DNA of 33,057 bases, from the NCBI GenBank assembly GCA_003427395.1, contig BFEA01000263.1, positions 558,265 through 591,321 of the forward strand, written 5' to 3'. The position numbers and the translations under genes were made by a program. A model generated the notes under the pieces. It was not told the origin of the DNA. It ran no database searches and was given only the letters and a program-made list of their open reading frames with translations. Of the stretch, positions 11,388 to 19,917 are shown piece after piece; position 1 is the first letter of the stretch, and each line of letters begins with the position of its first letter. The DNA is from Chara braunii (Eukaryota; Streptophyta; Charophyceae; Charales; Characeae).

Positions 11388-11512
11388 ATCGGAGAGGCGG
11401 ACCTGCCATCATGTCGTTGTTCATGGTAATCATCATGTGGGAGTCGACAACGTGATGACCCCGCGATGTTCCAATCGAGAAGGATTTTTGTGTTCTGTGC
11501 ATGTGGTGACGA
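10409..11512. repeat. Four-unit 276-bp tandem array
   Basis: The phrase GTAGCACCAGATGCTCACC starts at 10409, 10685 and 10961, and as GTAGCACTAGATGCTCACC at 11237: an exact 276-base period. Units 1-3 are very similar; unit 4 (11237-11512) is clearly diverged. Part of the unit (AACTTTAGTC, then GAGGGAGTCT-like sequence) reappears at about 12331-12358, so the array once extended or seeded further copies. 276 is divisible by three, which matters for the possible protein on the minus strand. Confidence 0.85.
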
Positions 11513-12367
11513 GAAGGAACAAGCTCGAGCGGCTCGTAACTTCGGATGGATCCGAGACACAAAATGACATACCGGACAAGGTCGATTGCAGCGTCGGCCA
11601 GCGTCGCTCAGTCACTTTCGGTCTGGCAGCGGCTGTTGCACAGAGGGCTACGGACATGGCACCACATTTCATAGCATTCAATCCAAAAACCATCGTCGCC
11701 GTCGCCGGGGGTGATCACGAGCCTTCGCCGTCGCGAGAAAAAGACCCGACGATTTCGCAATCGGGACGTGCTATGCATTCTGCGCGGCTGCTTATCATCG
11801 GCCCATATGCAGCGTATTGACGCAAAGAGGAGTTTCTTTCAGCGGGTGTCCAGGGAAACATACGACTTTTGCGGGGATGAGAATGAAAAGGGTTGTGCAG
11901 CCGGCGACTTCGGATGAATCCGAGACATAAGATGTTCTGGTGGACATGCATGATTGCAGCCTCGGCCGTCGCCGCTCACGTCATTTTCTGCCATGCAGCG
12001 GCTGTTGCACAGAGGACCACGGACACGGGCACCACATTTTATGGCAGTACCAGACGATCTAGAGGGCGGAGGACTGTTTGGAAGCGTCGTTTGCCTCGAA
12101 GGCGTGCAAGAACATAAACTCGATGGTCTGTAGTTATCGAGTCGCACATACAGAATCCGACGGGTTGTTGTTTGGCCAAGGATCGTCCTTGGGGAAGCCT
12201 TCATGTATCATCGCCTTCAACGTTGGGTGCACCCGTATGTATCTGATTGATGATTCGGATGAATCCGAAACACTTATAGAATGTCACCTTCACAAGTCTA
12301 CAGTGCTAGTTCAAATGTAACAACGCCGGTGTCAACTTTAGTCGTCATGAGGGAGTCTCCTTTTCCC
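11513..12367. repeat. 368-base duplication with embedded palindromes
   Basis: The palindrome TTCGGATGGATCCGAG (11541-11556) followed by GAT-TGCAGCGTCGGCC is repeated 368 bases later as TTCGGATGAATCCGAG (11909-11924) followed by GATTGCAGCCTCGGCC. Both then read GCAGCGGCTGTTGCACAGAG and CACCACATTT. A third palindrome lies at 12254-12269. Short frames exist on both strands but change between the copies, so I call no gene here. Confidence 0.6.
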
Positions 12368-13448
12368 TTAAACACAAGGTCTGACCACACGTCCATATCT
12401 TGTGACATACGGGTTTTCCCGCGGACGAGGTCGTGAACGGAAGCCATACATAGCATTCATAGATGATCCATACACATGGATCTGCGGCTCGTCGACTGTT
12501 GCCTTCTCCGAAAACACAGTCATGTATTTCATCCTGACAAACCCTCCTCGTCGTGCTAAGGAATTCCCTATACAGTTACGTATTTCAGACACTTTCTTTT
12601 CCACATCATCCCACAATGACAGAAAAACTCTTACCTGACCTGNTCTCACCAAGTCTGACCGCCCATTTACATCTGGGCGAGACATGACCGCCTTGAACCT
12701 GGATCCCTGAAGCACCATCTCGTTGCGTGACACAAATACAACTTCATCCACAAGTTTTCCGCTTTTGCTTGAAGAAGGCACACATAGCACTCTGGTGAAA
12801 GGACATCCGTCATCCGTCAACCGCACACAACAGTACGACAGAGCTTGTGGAGAAGTCCCTGCGCAACGGGGTGGGTAGTGTTCCAAGAATGAACAATGAC
12901 GAGCGCAGTCCACCAACTCTTGCTTCTGCGAACTTCCCCAAGTTCGTGGCGAAGATGTGATATACTCGCAGTGGAGGCGACGTTTGAAGCTGGTACGGAA
13001 GCGGACCGGTTTACCCTTATCGTCCAGGGTCTTTCGATGGAGGACACCAGCAGGCAGTGCAATGAGGCTCCCAAACTCCAACATGTTGGCAAACTTGTAA
13101 TGGCTTGCCTATGGGTAGGAACGCTCCATCGCCTTCCAGTCATTTTCGTTCCATTCGTCGAGATGCCGGTTCATGTAAGGGACGTCGGTCGTCCATGGGT
13201 CGTCCTCGAAGTCGTCCTCGGGTGCATTGTTGATTCACGTTTGACCGTCATGATGCCGCAACGATCTCGCACAAGGTGGAAAGGGTTTCGCTAAGCGCAT
13301 GTGCTTCTCGGGTGTCATGGCGATGCTTGTCAAAGGACTCGACGACATTAAACTCCCTATACAACACAAACACATGGATAGACATACGGAAGAGGAGACC
13401 GTCGTAAACAATGTCGATGAACGATAATTTTCCCGACGAGGCCCACAC
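12368..13448 (-). pseudogene. Unknown broken gene of the element
   Basis: The main frame (13084 to 12368, ending TAA) encodes about 238 residues with good coding composition, including LVDCARHCSFLEHYPP, VDEVVFVSRNEMVLQG, VRVFLSLWDDVEKKVSEI and a basic Arg-rich C-terminus ending TRYGRVVRPCV. Reading upstream in the same frame crosses TAG (13109-13111) into an acidic stretch (NAPEDDFEDDPWTTDVPYM, then NRHLDEWNENDWKAMERSYP) and then TGA (13235-13237). A different frame, 13448-13248, continues with VWASSGKLSFIDIVYDGLLF and FDKHRHDTREAHALSETL, so a frameshift or lost intron lies near 13245. I do not recognise the family. The C-terminal TRYGR motif resembles basic tails of retroelement or transposon proteins, which is only suggestive. 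An ambiguous base lies at 12642. Both stops are one C-to-T change from CAG or CGA. Confidence 0.5.
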
Positions 13449-13472
13449 CCAACTGTAACGACCTACACTTTT

Positions 13473-13673
13473 TTGTCGGCGAAGCCCTTACAGAAGGCCG
13501 TCAATCGAAAATCGTCCAAAAAAATAATATTTCCACGTCGCATTGCAAAGCCCTTACAGAAGGTCACCAATCAGAAGTTTACCAAGCCAATGGAGTGTTT
13601 TCTAAAAGTCACGCAGGGACCCATTCCAGAGCAGATGCGGGATTTCCTAAAATTATCAAAACCCACGCCGTAA
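13473..13673 (+). other. Short basic frame with duplicated KPLQK motif
   Basis: A plus-strand frame without ATG support encodes a Lys/Arg-rich peptide in which AKPLQK occurs twice. The underlying DNA AAGCCCTTACAGAAGG is repeated at about 13487 and 13549. It may be the N-terminal part of the broken gene that follows, but a TAA (13794-13796) and a TGA (13815-13817) intervene. I record it as a possible remnant. Confidence 0.25.
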
Positions 13674-13817
13674 AGCGCATTGAGACAGACAGAACAGTCG
13701 GACGACCCTCATCGAACGGAACAGCACATCGACGCCGGACAACCACATTACACCGCGTCATCTACAGAAGACGTTTTCGCACAGTCGACATAATAAGTAC
13801 TTTTCGCAGAGCCATGA

Positions 13818-15535
13818 AAGCACACACTCTATGACTCCGTCTTCGCTTTGGGGTTGAAGTTCTATGAGGAGTGGTCGAAAGGGAAACTCCTTGCTTCCGA
13901 CGGTCGGCGTTGGACTGAAAAGCCGCCCACCCATGAGGAGGTGGCCAAGCCANGACTCTCNACTGTGACTGACANCCAGGGGCTGAAGAAACACGTCTGG
14001 TACGTGAAGGTGGACGACCCGTCGTTGAAAAAGGGCAGGGGGAAGCCAAAGAAAGGCGCGGAGGAGAAAACTTTCTACGTCCAAGTTCCGGAGCCGGATG
14101 TCCACTGCTGGAAGGAATTGGTGGACTTGACGGACCCCGAGAAGAAAAGGCTGTTGAACGGCGTCTTGAACCTTAACGTCCGGTGGGTTCAAACGAGTAG
14201 CAAGAAGTTGGCCGAGCAGGGGAAGTTCAATGTCAAGGAGATGGTCGACATAATAAAAATGGACCGGATTATGTTGAGGCTGTGGCACTACGCGGAGTTC
14301 GAGTACGAGGAAATGTATAAGCGGGAGTGGAATGCCAACTCCACGTTCTTCAGGTCCAAGAAGCAACTGTTCGAAGAGTTCAAGGACAGAGGTCTCGACG
14401 ACAAGCTTTGGAACGAGAGCAGAAAATTTTTCACGGACACCAGATACGTCAACAAGTGCCCTCAGTTTCTTGGGTGTTAACACGACAACAACATCAAGAG
14501 AACGACGACCCTCGTCAACGACCAGCATTTCCCGGTGGAGTGGAAGCGTGTCGTCCTTTCGGTGATCACTGGAGATCGCGCCAAAGGCAAAAAAAACCCT
14601 CGGGGCGTTGATGAATGCATCAACATTATGTGGACAAGGACAAGCGCCTTGACGACGCTGGCCNAGTTTAACGTCGACCCATTGAGTGCCANANATCATA
14701 AGGAGGCGCTGGGAAAACTAGGGCATCAGCTACGCTCCCACACTTGCGTGCTCGACTTATGCGGTACTGTGGACCGTGCGCAATGGGACTCTGGGGCATT
14801 CGCGTCTCTGAGTGAGTTGCTGGGCTTCGTTTGTCAGGACTACTAGACATTGGTGGTATTCGCCCCTTGCCTGTGAAACCTCTCCTTCATGACATGTTTG
14901 TCTGCGCTTGGGGCTACCCGATGCTACACGGGGAAGTGGGTTCGGAAGACGGCATCGAAGAAGACGCATTAGTTCGGAAACAACGTCTGGGAGGAGCCGG
15001 ATGTGATGCACATCCTTTTCAAAGGCGAGGATCCTCAGCTACTGACTCACCCGGTGTACGAGGGAGCTGTTGCTGAAGACGACGACGCCGCTCTCCGGAG
15101 GAAACAGAAAGTGACACCCACGGATGTGGAGGAGAAGTCTTTCAAGTCCTTGACTTTCGCGTACATCGGAAACCTGACCCAGAGGGGGGCTCTGTACAAG
15201 GACGGCGAGCGGAATCCGAATCAGTTGTGCAATGAGCTTCTTTTCTTCCGTGGTGTGGCGGATGCCGTGCTGTTCTTGGGCAAGCCGCACGCGCAAGTGG
15301 TGTGGAGTCTTCTTCAGCAGGGAAAGCACGTCTTGGTCGTGGATGGGGACACAACGCAGCTCGAATACACCGTGCAGTATGTCACCCATAAAGTGTCGTC
15401 CAAGGCTTACCCATGCGATTTCCACCATGTCGTGGTCGAGCCCGTTTATGACCCGAACAAGGACATGTTCTTCAAGTTGACTCCGAAGAAAAGGCGCCAG
15501 GTCTACTCCTTTACGGCGAACAACCAAGGTTGAGA
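13818..15535 (+). pseudogene. Broken gene with Rossmann-like domain, possibly MTase-derived
   Basis: A single plus-strand frame reads KHTLYDSVFALGLKFYEEW, then a Lys-rich region, WKELVDLTDPEKKRLLNGVL and KFFTDTRYVNKCPQFLGC. It then passes TAA (14478-14480), TAG (14844-14846), TGA (14874-14876) and TAG (14970-14972) while the downstream sequence stays protein-like: FPVEWKRVVLSVITGDR, VLDLCGTVDRAQWDSGAF, CYTGKWVRKTASKK, FGNNVWEEPDVMHILFKGED, FFRGVADAVLFLGKPH and HVLVVDGDTTQLEYTVQYV. The VLDLCG and VLVVDGD strands, with the Gly-Lys-Pro-His turn between helices, recall a Rossmann fold. The order could fit a beta-class DNA methyltransferase whose catalytic DPPY-type motif is missing, but that is tentative. 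A one-base frameshift near 15533 joins it to the next segment. Six ambiguous bases fall within it. Its job in the element is unknown. Confidence 0.55.
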
Positions 15536-17694
15536 TTTGACCCGCAGTACGTGGTGAGGAAGGAAGTCGCCATTGCGGTCCTCCAGGGCTACCACGAAGC
15601 GAGTCGGGCCGGTGCTGTGAGCTTCATTAAGAGGCTGGAATATGTCTTTTTTAACGAGGATGTTGTCGATCCGGCCGACTTCACTTTGGATAAGTGCAAG
15701 CTGACATTCGGTGAGGAGGACGACTTCAATATCGAGACTGAGCAGGAGGAGAGCGTTGAGGACGACCTCTTCGATTTGGACGGGCAATTGGCCATCTTCA
15801 ACGCCCAAGTTTCTGAGTCGCCATCAGCATGCAAACCGGGGACACCTCTCGCTACACCTACCTCGGGCGGTCCCACGCCCGTGTCCTCCTCAGCGTCTGT
15901 CAAGAGGGGTGGGTTGTCCCGTCTGAGGAGTTCGCCGGGGAAGTCTATTCGTCTCACGCCGCAGCCCGAACGTCTTCGACCCGGCCATCCAGTTCCTCCG
16001 GACCATCCGCATCTCAAGGCTCCTGCGACTCCCTTCCACATGGGCGACAAACACACCTTCTCCACAACCGAAGATTGGGGCCATGATATCGTGTGGCACC
16101 CACACCATTTCCAGCCAGTCCTTCTCGACGGCGAATGGGCAGTGGCTGTGAGGGACGTAAGTGGAGGGTGGATATATGACGATCATTGGGACCTCGAGAC
16201 ATTCGAATCTCGCGCCTACGATGCGGTATTGGAGAGATTAAGTGAGGTCAATCGACGAAGGAAGGACGACCCTCCTCTTCGCGAATACGGGGACACGCTG
16301 TTCGAGTTATTGTAGTCAAATAAATGGTTGGAAATGTCCTCCGCGTTCTACGCCCTTCCGTCAAGCCCGTCAATTAAGCAAGTGAGTTGGGAGTTGCCTG
16401 AGGTCACCCCGCCGACAGGAGTTGTGAAGCTCAAGTCTCGCGGAAAGGACGGCGACGGGGATGGTGAAGGCGGCGGGCAACGAGGTATCGGAGGTGGAAG
16501 TGAACAGCGTTCGACGAAACAACGGTCTCCGGGGCACGCAGGCGGCAGAGAGGGGGAGAAGGGCAGCTAGGAGAAGAAAAAACCTCGCAGCGGAGAGAAG
16601 ACGAAGCATCACAGAGGAGACGGGCAGGGGTCCGATGTCGACCGCGATGAGGACGGTGGGGTTCTGTCGGTAACAGGCAGCACCTCAATGGAGACGGGGA
16701 ACGACTTGAGGCCTGGGTGTATTACGCGGCCTGGCGAGCAGGACCCTGTGATTAGCTCCACCAGCGAAACACAGTTTGTCGATGCGGTTGGCGGGGCGGG
16801 TGTCGCAAAGCATGGAACATGCTTCGCTCAGCTCCAAAAACGGTTGGCGGATTGTCTCGGATCAATCCGAACCTCGGAGATGACGTCGTTGTCTGGAACT
16901 CAGTGCCTTCCGGGAAGCAAGACGACAACATACCACGGGTGCAGCAGCGACAAGCTGGAACCGTCTTCCGTTTCACCTCAAAAGGAAGTTCGGATTAATC
17001 CGAACTGCGAAGGCCGTGCCATCGAGCGAGCACAGCTGTTTACAGAACTCGAACGAGTGGTCCGGGTTTCCGAAAACCCTGGCGACGAAATTCGGATCCA
17101 TCCGAACTAGGAAGCCGTGTCTGCCATGACAGACAATTGGCGTCAGGATGCAGTAATGCTGTGCGTAGAAGCCCACAAGGAGCTGCAGGCGGACTGTCCG
17201 ATTGAGGGTGAGTTGGCGACCCGTTCCAATGTCGAGCCCAACACACTCGGAGCCGAGTTAGCAGTCGTAAGCGACTCCCCGGTGAAAGCAGTCACGTCGG
17301 CGTCATTGGAAACTGGGGGGGCTCGGATGAATCCGAACCAGGGCTCTGTGAACATGTCTCTCCCTGATGCATCTTTGGAGACGACCGTGATTCGGATTCA
17401 TCCGAGGCACACGGACGAAGGACTTCAACTTGCAGGCGTTGAGGATTGTCGACTACTGATGAATTTAAACAAGGACAATTCCGCCAGCGACCGGATTGAT
17501 CCGACACTCAGCGACGTCGAGATGTAGGTACTAGTTCAGCCGGGATATGACGATCCCTTGTACTCCGCCCTTCACAACGAGGCGATGGGGGAGGACGTTC
17601 TGAAGAAGGCCTCTGACGTTGTTGGAGATAGATTTCTCTATTTGAGTGACGACGACAATGACACAGAGTACAGGGACAAGAAGTTAAGGGGGGA
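15530..17694 (+). pseudogene. TAG-punctuated continuation, acidic and low-complexity
   Basis: One frame of about 720 codons continues the preceding gene (RFDPQYVVRKEVAIAVLQGY). It holds an acidic stretch (EEDDFNIETEQEESVEDDLF), a Ser/Pro-rich linker (15820-15990), a folded-looking part (VWHPHHFQPVLLDGEWAVAV, then RDVSGGWIYDDHWDLETF) and a basic then acidic low-complexity tail. The only in-frame stops are four TAGs: 16313-16315, 16568-16570, 17108-17110 and 17525-17527. There is no TAA or TGA. Each TAG is flanked by plausible protein and could be a former CAG. Five copies of the palindrome in this frame encode R(I/M)(N/H/D)P(N/R/T). The frame breaks at a G6 run (17688-17693) and resumes in the next exon. 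The family is unrecognised; it may be the middle of one protein whose C-terminus is the Ulp1 protease. Confidence 0.5.
16856..17505 (+). repeat. Cluster of six palindromes inside a reading frame
   Basis: Six copies of the TTCGGATNNATCCGAA family lie within 650 bases at 16856, 16989, 17091, 17322, 17391 and 17490. The last five are separated by 102, 231, 69 and 99 bases, all multiples of three, so they encode the same short peptide type (RINPN, RIHPN, RMNPN, RIHPR, RIDPT). The first is in another phase and encodes GSIRT. Flanks between copies are unrelated. Confidence 0.75.
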
Positions 17695-17697
17695 GAG

Positions 17698-17962
17698 GTG
17701 TTGTTGGACATCCATGGGACATTGAGCCCAACACAATACGACACAGTGGCAATGGAGAAAACACAACTTGTCGATGTTGTGGAAGTCGACGCTCTTTGTT
17801 CGGAGACGAATATACCGTCTACGGTCATCGACGCTGACATCTCGAGCCTGTCAAGTTTCCCTGTGGGTTTAGAGCACGTCGTCGCCGTGTCGACGCGCGC
17901 AGGGGTGCCAATCGTGTTGGGACTGCCGTCGGTGGGCTCTGGTGAAGTGGTAGCTAGGCCTG
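17698..17962 (+). CDS. Exon upstream of a 205-base intron, unknown product
   Basis: This exon encodes EVLLDIHGTLSPTQYDTVAM, TQLVDVVEVDALC and PIVLGLPSVGSGEVVARPG, and ends at a consensus donor (G|GTAAGC). It is connected upstream to the TAG-punctuated frame across a G6 run, where one base has probably been gained or lost. No family is recognised. The 3' boundary is well supported because removing 17963-18167 joins it in phase to the next exon. The 5' boundary is arbitrary: no ATG is evident. Confidence 0.5.
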
Positions 17963-18167
17963 GTAAGCACTGACTTTCTCTGCTTTCTTCCCGCTCGTCA
18001 GCCCGTTCGTGAAGTGTTGTTTGCTTCGTCGATTTCGGGGAGGTGTATAGGCGGCCGCCAACTGATTGTGACGATGTGCTTCGTGAGGTGCTGTTTGCTT
18101 GGTTGCTCTTGCGAACTTGTGTTGTTGATCTCATGTTGAACTCTCTGGGTGGCTACTTCTTGTACAG
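17963..18167 (+). other. GT-AG spliceosomal intron, 205 bases
   Basis: The donor GTAAGCACT (17963) and the acceptor CTTCTTGTACAG (ending 18167), preceded by a pyrimidine-rich stretch, fit spliceosomal consensus. The intron contains in-frame stops. Splicing restores a continuous frame in phase 1 (a split Gly codon gives ARPG-RRTHGQ). This is the best evidence in the window that the genes are eukaryotic and were once expressed from the plus strand. Confidence 0.7.
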
Positions 18168-18502
18168 GTCGACGAACTCATGGACAAACACTCATGTCGC
18201 AGGAGCCACCGGCCCTCGCCAGGTTGTCAGTCCTCGTTGCGGGAGGCACTGGTCGTCACAATGTCACTGATGCGTTTCCTGGGGACACTAAGCCTCGAGG
18301 CCCTCCCAGAAGGGTAGTCGTGCCCGTATTGGGCTCCCGCGCAAGACTCGTTGCAGAGGCAGCGGGTGTTGCCGAAAAAGACTGCAAGGAATTCCTTCTC
18401 GAGGCTTGCAGGGATATAAAGGACAATGCTAGTTTAGAATCAACTTTGTGTAGAAGGTCCAGAAGTAGGGGTGACGTTATTCGTGAACTTTTCGGACCAT
18501 AG
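18168..18502 (+). CDS. Exon downstream of the intron, unknown product
   Basis: The exon reads RRTHGQTLMSQEPPALARL, then VLVAGGTGRHNVTDAFPGD, RVVVPVLGSRARLVAEAAGV and KDCKEFLLEACRDIKDN, ending at TAG 18500-18502 unless spliced earlier. The Ala/Glu-rich segment around 18340-18430 looks helical. No known domain is recognised. It probably leads into the Ulp1 domain 150-200 bases further on through a second intron whose donor I could not fix. Candidate acceptors end at 18597 (GAACAG) and 18696 (TTTACAG), both in phase 0 with the protease. Confidence 0.5.
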
Positions 18503-18648
18503 AGTAGCGGTTCCTCGGACCATGGCCGCTAGGACGGCATTTTCTCATAGTGCCCCGTCCTTTGTGCTTATAGTGTCCTGCGGGTGTTTGTTGAACAGGG
18601 TTTTCTCGAGATGGAAGAGCGGTCCTTGAAGACGTTATCTGCTCCCGG

Positions 18649-19299
18649 TTGCCGCTCACTATCATCGTCGCGCGTTTGCCGTCGCACGGTTTACAGGTAT
18701 CCGTCAAGGACATCGTCGCACTCGTGGATAGATCCGGGGAGCTCAACGATGAGGTTGTCAATTTCTACATGGCGATGCTACTGGACGACTGCGGCCGGAC
18801 TGCCGCTACCATGAAGACATACACCTTTAACTCCTTCGCCTCTTCACTGCTTCTGCGAGGTCCAGCAACTGTTCTCAGATGGGCTAAAGATGTCGACCTC
18901 CTGTCTCATGACCTCGTCTTTGCACCAGTGCACAAGGACGGCGAACACTGGAGCCTTTTGGCCATTGACTTCTCTAGACGTGTTTTGGAAATCTATGATT
19001 CTTTCTCGTGTTCGGCATCCAAAGATTCCTTCTACTCCGCACTTCTGGGTAAAACTGTTAAATTTTTGAACACGGTGGCAGGTGCCGTCGGTGATGGTCG
19101 CACTTTCGACCACTTCGCTCACGAGGTCAGCGTGAAAGGTGTCCCTCGGCAGCACGACGGGGCTAGTTGTGGGGTGTTCATGTTGATTTTCGCTTCCTGT
19201 TTGGCGAGAGGTTTACGTCCACCTTTTGGTTTCTCCCATAGACACATCTCCTCTATCAGAGCTAGACTAGCTTTGGCGATTTGCGATGTTGGTAGGTAA
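18649..19299 (+). CDS. Ulp1/SENP-like (C48) cysteine protease domain
   Basis: This encodes a Ulp1-type SUMO/ubiquitin-like protease domain. Counting codons from 18649 (TTG, not a true start), the substrate-groove motif GELNDEVVNFYMAML is at residues 30-44. The catalytic triad is His100 (EHWSLLAIDF, codon 18946-18948), Asp117 (EIYDSF, codon 18997-18999) and Cys174 (GASCGVF, codon 19168-19170), with the oxyanion-hole Gln168 six residues before the Cys, as in the family. His-Asp spacing of 17 matches SENP/Ulp1. The domain ends in TAA and has no internal stop, so it is the best-preserved protein in the window. The true 5' end is probably a splice acceptor at 18696, with the exon starting VSVKDIVALVD. 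Ulp1-like proteases are often carried by large plant and other eukaryotic transposons, which fits the neighbouring DDE-like gene. The role is probably cleavage of ubiquitin-like conjugates or of an element polyprotein (inference). Confidence 0.9.
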   Translation: MPLTIIVARLPSHGLQVSVKDIVALVDRSGELNDEVVNFYMAMLLDDCGRTAATMKTYTFNSFASSLLLRGPATVLRWAKDVDLLSHDLVFAPVHKDGEHWSLLAIDFSRRVLEIYDSFSCSASKDSFYSALLGKTVKFLNTVAGAVGDGRTFDHFAHEVSVKGVPRQHDGASCGVFMLIFASCLARGLRPPFGFSHRHISSIRARLALAICDVGR

Positions 19300-19917
19300 G
19301 CGTCTATCTCTTTGTTGATCATGTGGTGTAGAAGGGTTGACGTAGAATAACATTTCGCTCTTCTCCGGACGAAATTTGTTCCTTTTCATTTTTTCCGTGA
19401 GGGACTGGTGGGTGAGCAGAATTAGCTGTCACTGCCAGGATATCTCCGGGTGAGCTTGTCATGTCCCCGGCGTGTTTGTCGTCGACAATATTGTTCTTTC
19501 TCATTGGATTTTAATTATCACGAACGTCCCCGTTGTTGGGGCGCCTGTTTCGTGATTGAATATCTCGCTTTCGTCATTTTGTGCCTTGTGTGGTGTGATG
19601 TTTTTCCCGCATACTCGGATGCATCCGGACTCGAACTAACTCTATATTTTTCTGCCTCTCTCTCGAACCTCCCCCGTCGTCTACACTCATCTATGCATTT
19701 TCACTTTGAATGTTGTGAGGCGTCACAGAGAGAAAAACACAACACACGGGCCTCTTTATACATTTGATGGCCCGTCTAGCCCTCCGCATTGTGTGCTTTG
19801 TGATTCCGATATTGAATGTTGTCAATTCTTTGGCCCGGCAAAGCTCCNCTTCTGCACGAGCATTCATACATTCGGTTCCTATGCATTACCCAATACAATG
19901 AAAAATTTGAATGTGCC
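19300..19917. other. 3' flank of the protease gene, no gene
   Basis: No coding region is supported. A palindrome copy lies at 19614-19628 (CTCGGATGCATCCGG). An isolated ambiguous base lies at 19848. Pyrimidine-rich stretches occur before the assembly gap. Confidence 0.5.

Noticed and set aside
13758-14699. Long minus-strand frame opposite the Rossmann-like gene
   Set aside because: It is the antisense shadow of the plus-strand gene, which has better residue composition and links to downstream segments. The minus reading shows no domain.
15039-15527. Minus-strand frame opposite the C-terminal Rossmann half
   Set aside because: Antisense of clearly better plus-strand coding sequence.
15530-17694. 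A firm claim of a non-standard genetic code with TAG as Gln
   Set aside because: TAA and TGA stops also interrupt other genes of the element, and one TAG aligns with TGG in a tandem copy. Decay explains all cases, so recoding is kept only as an alternative.
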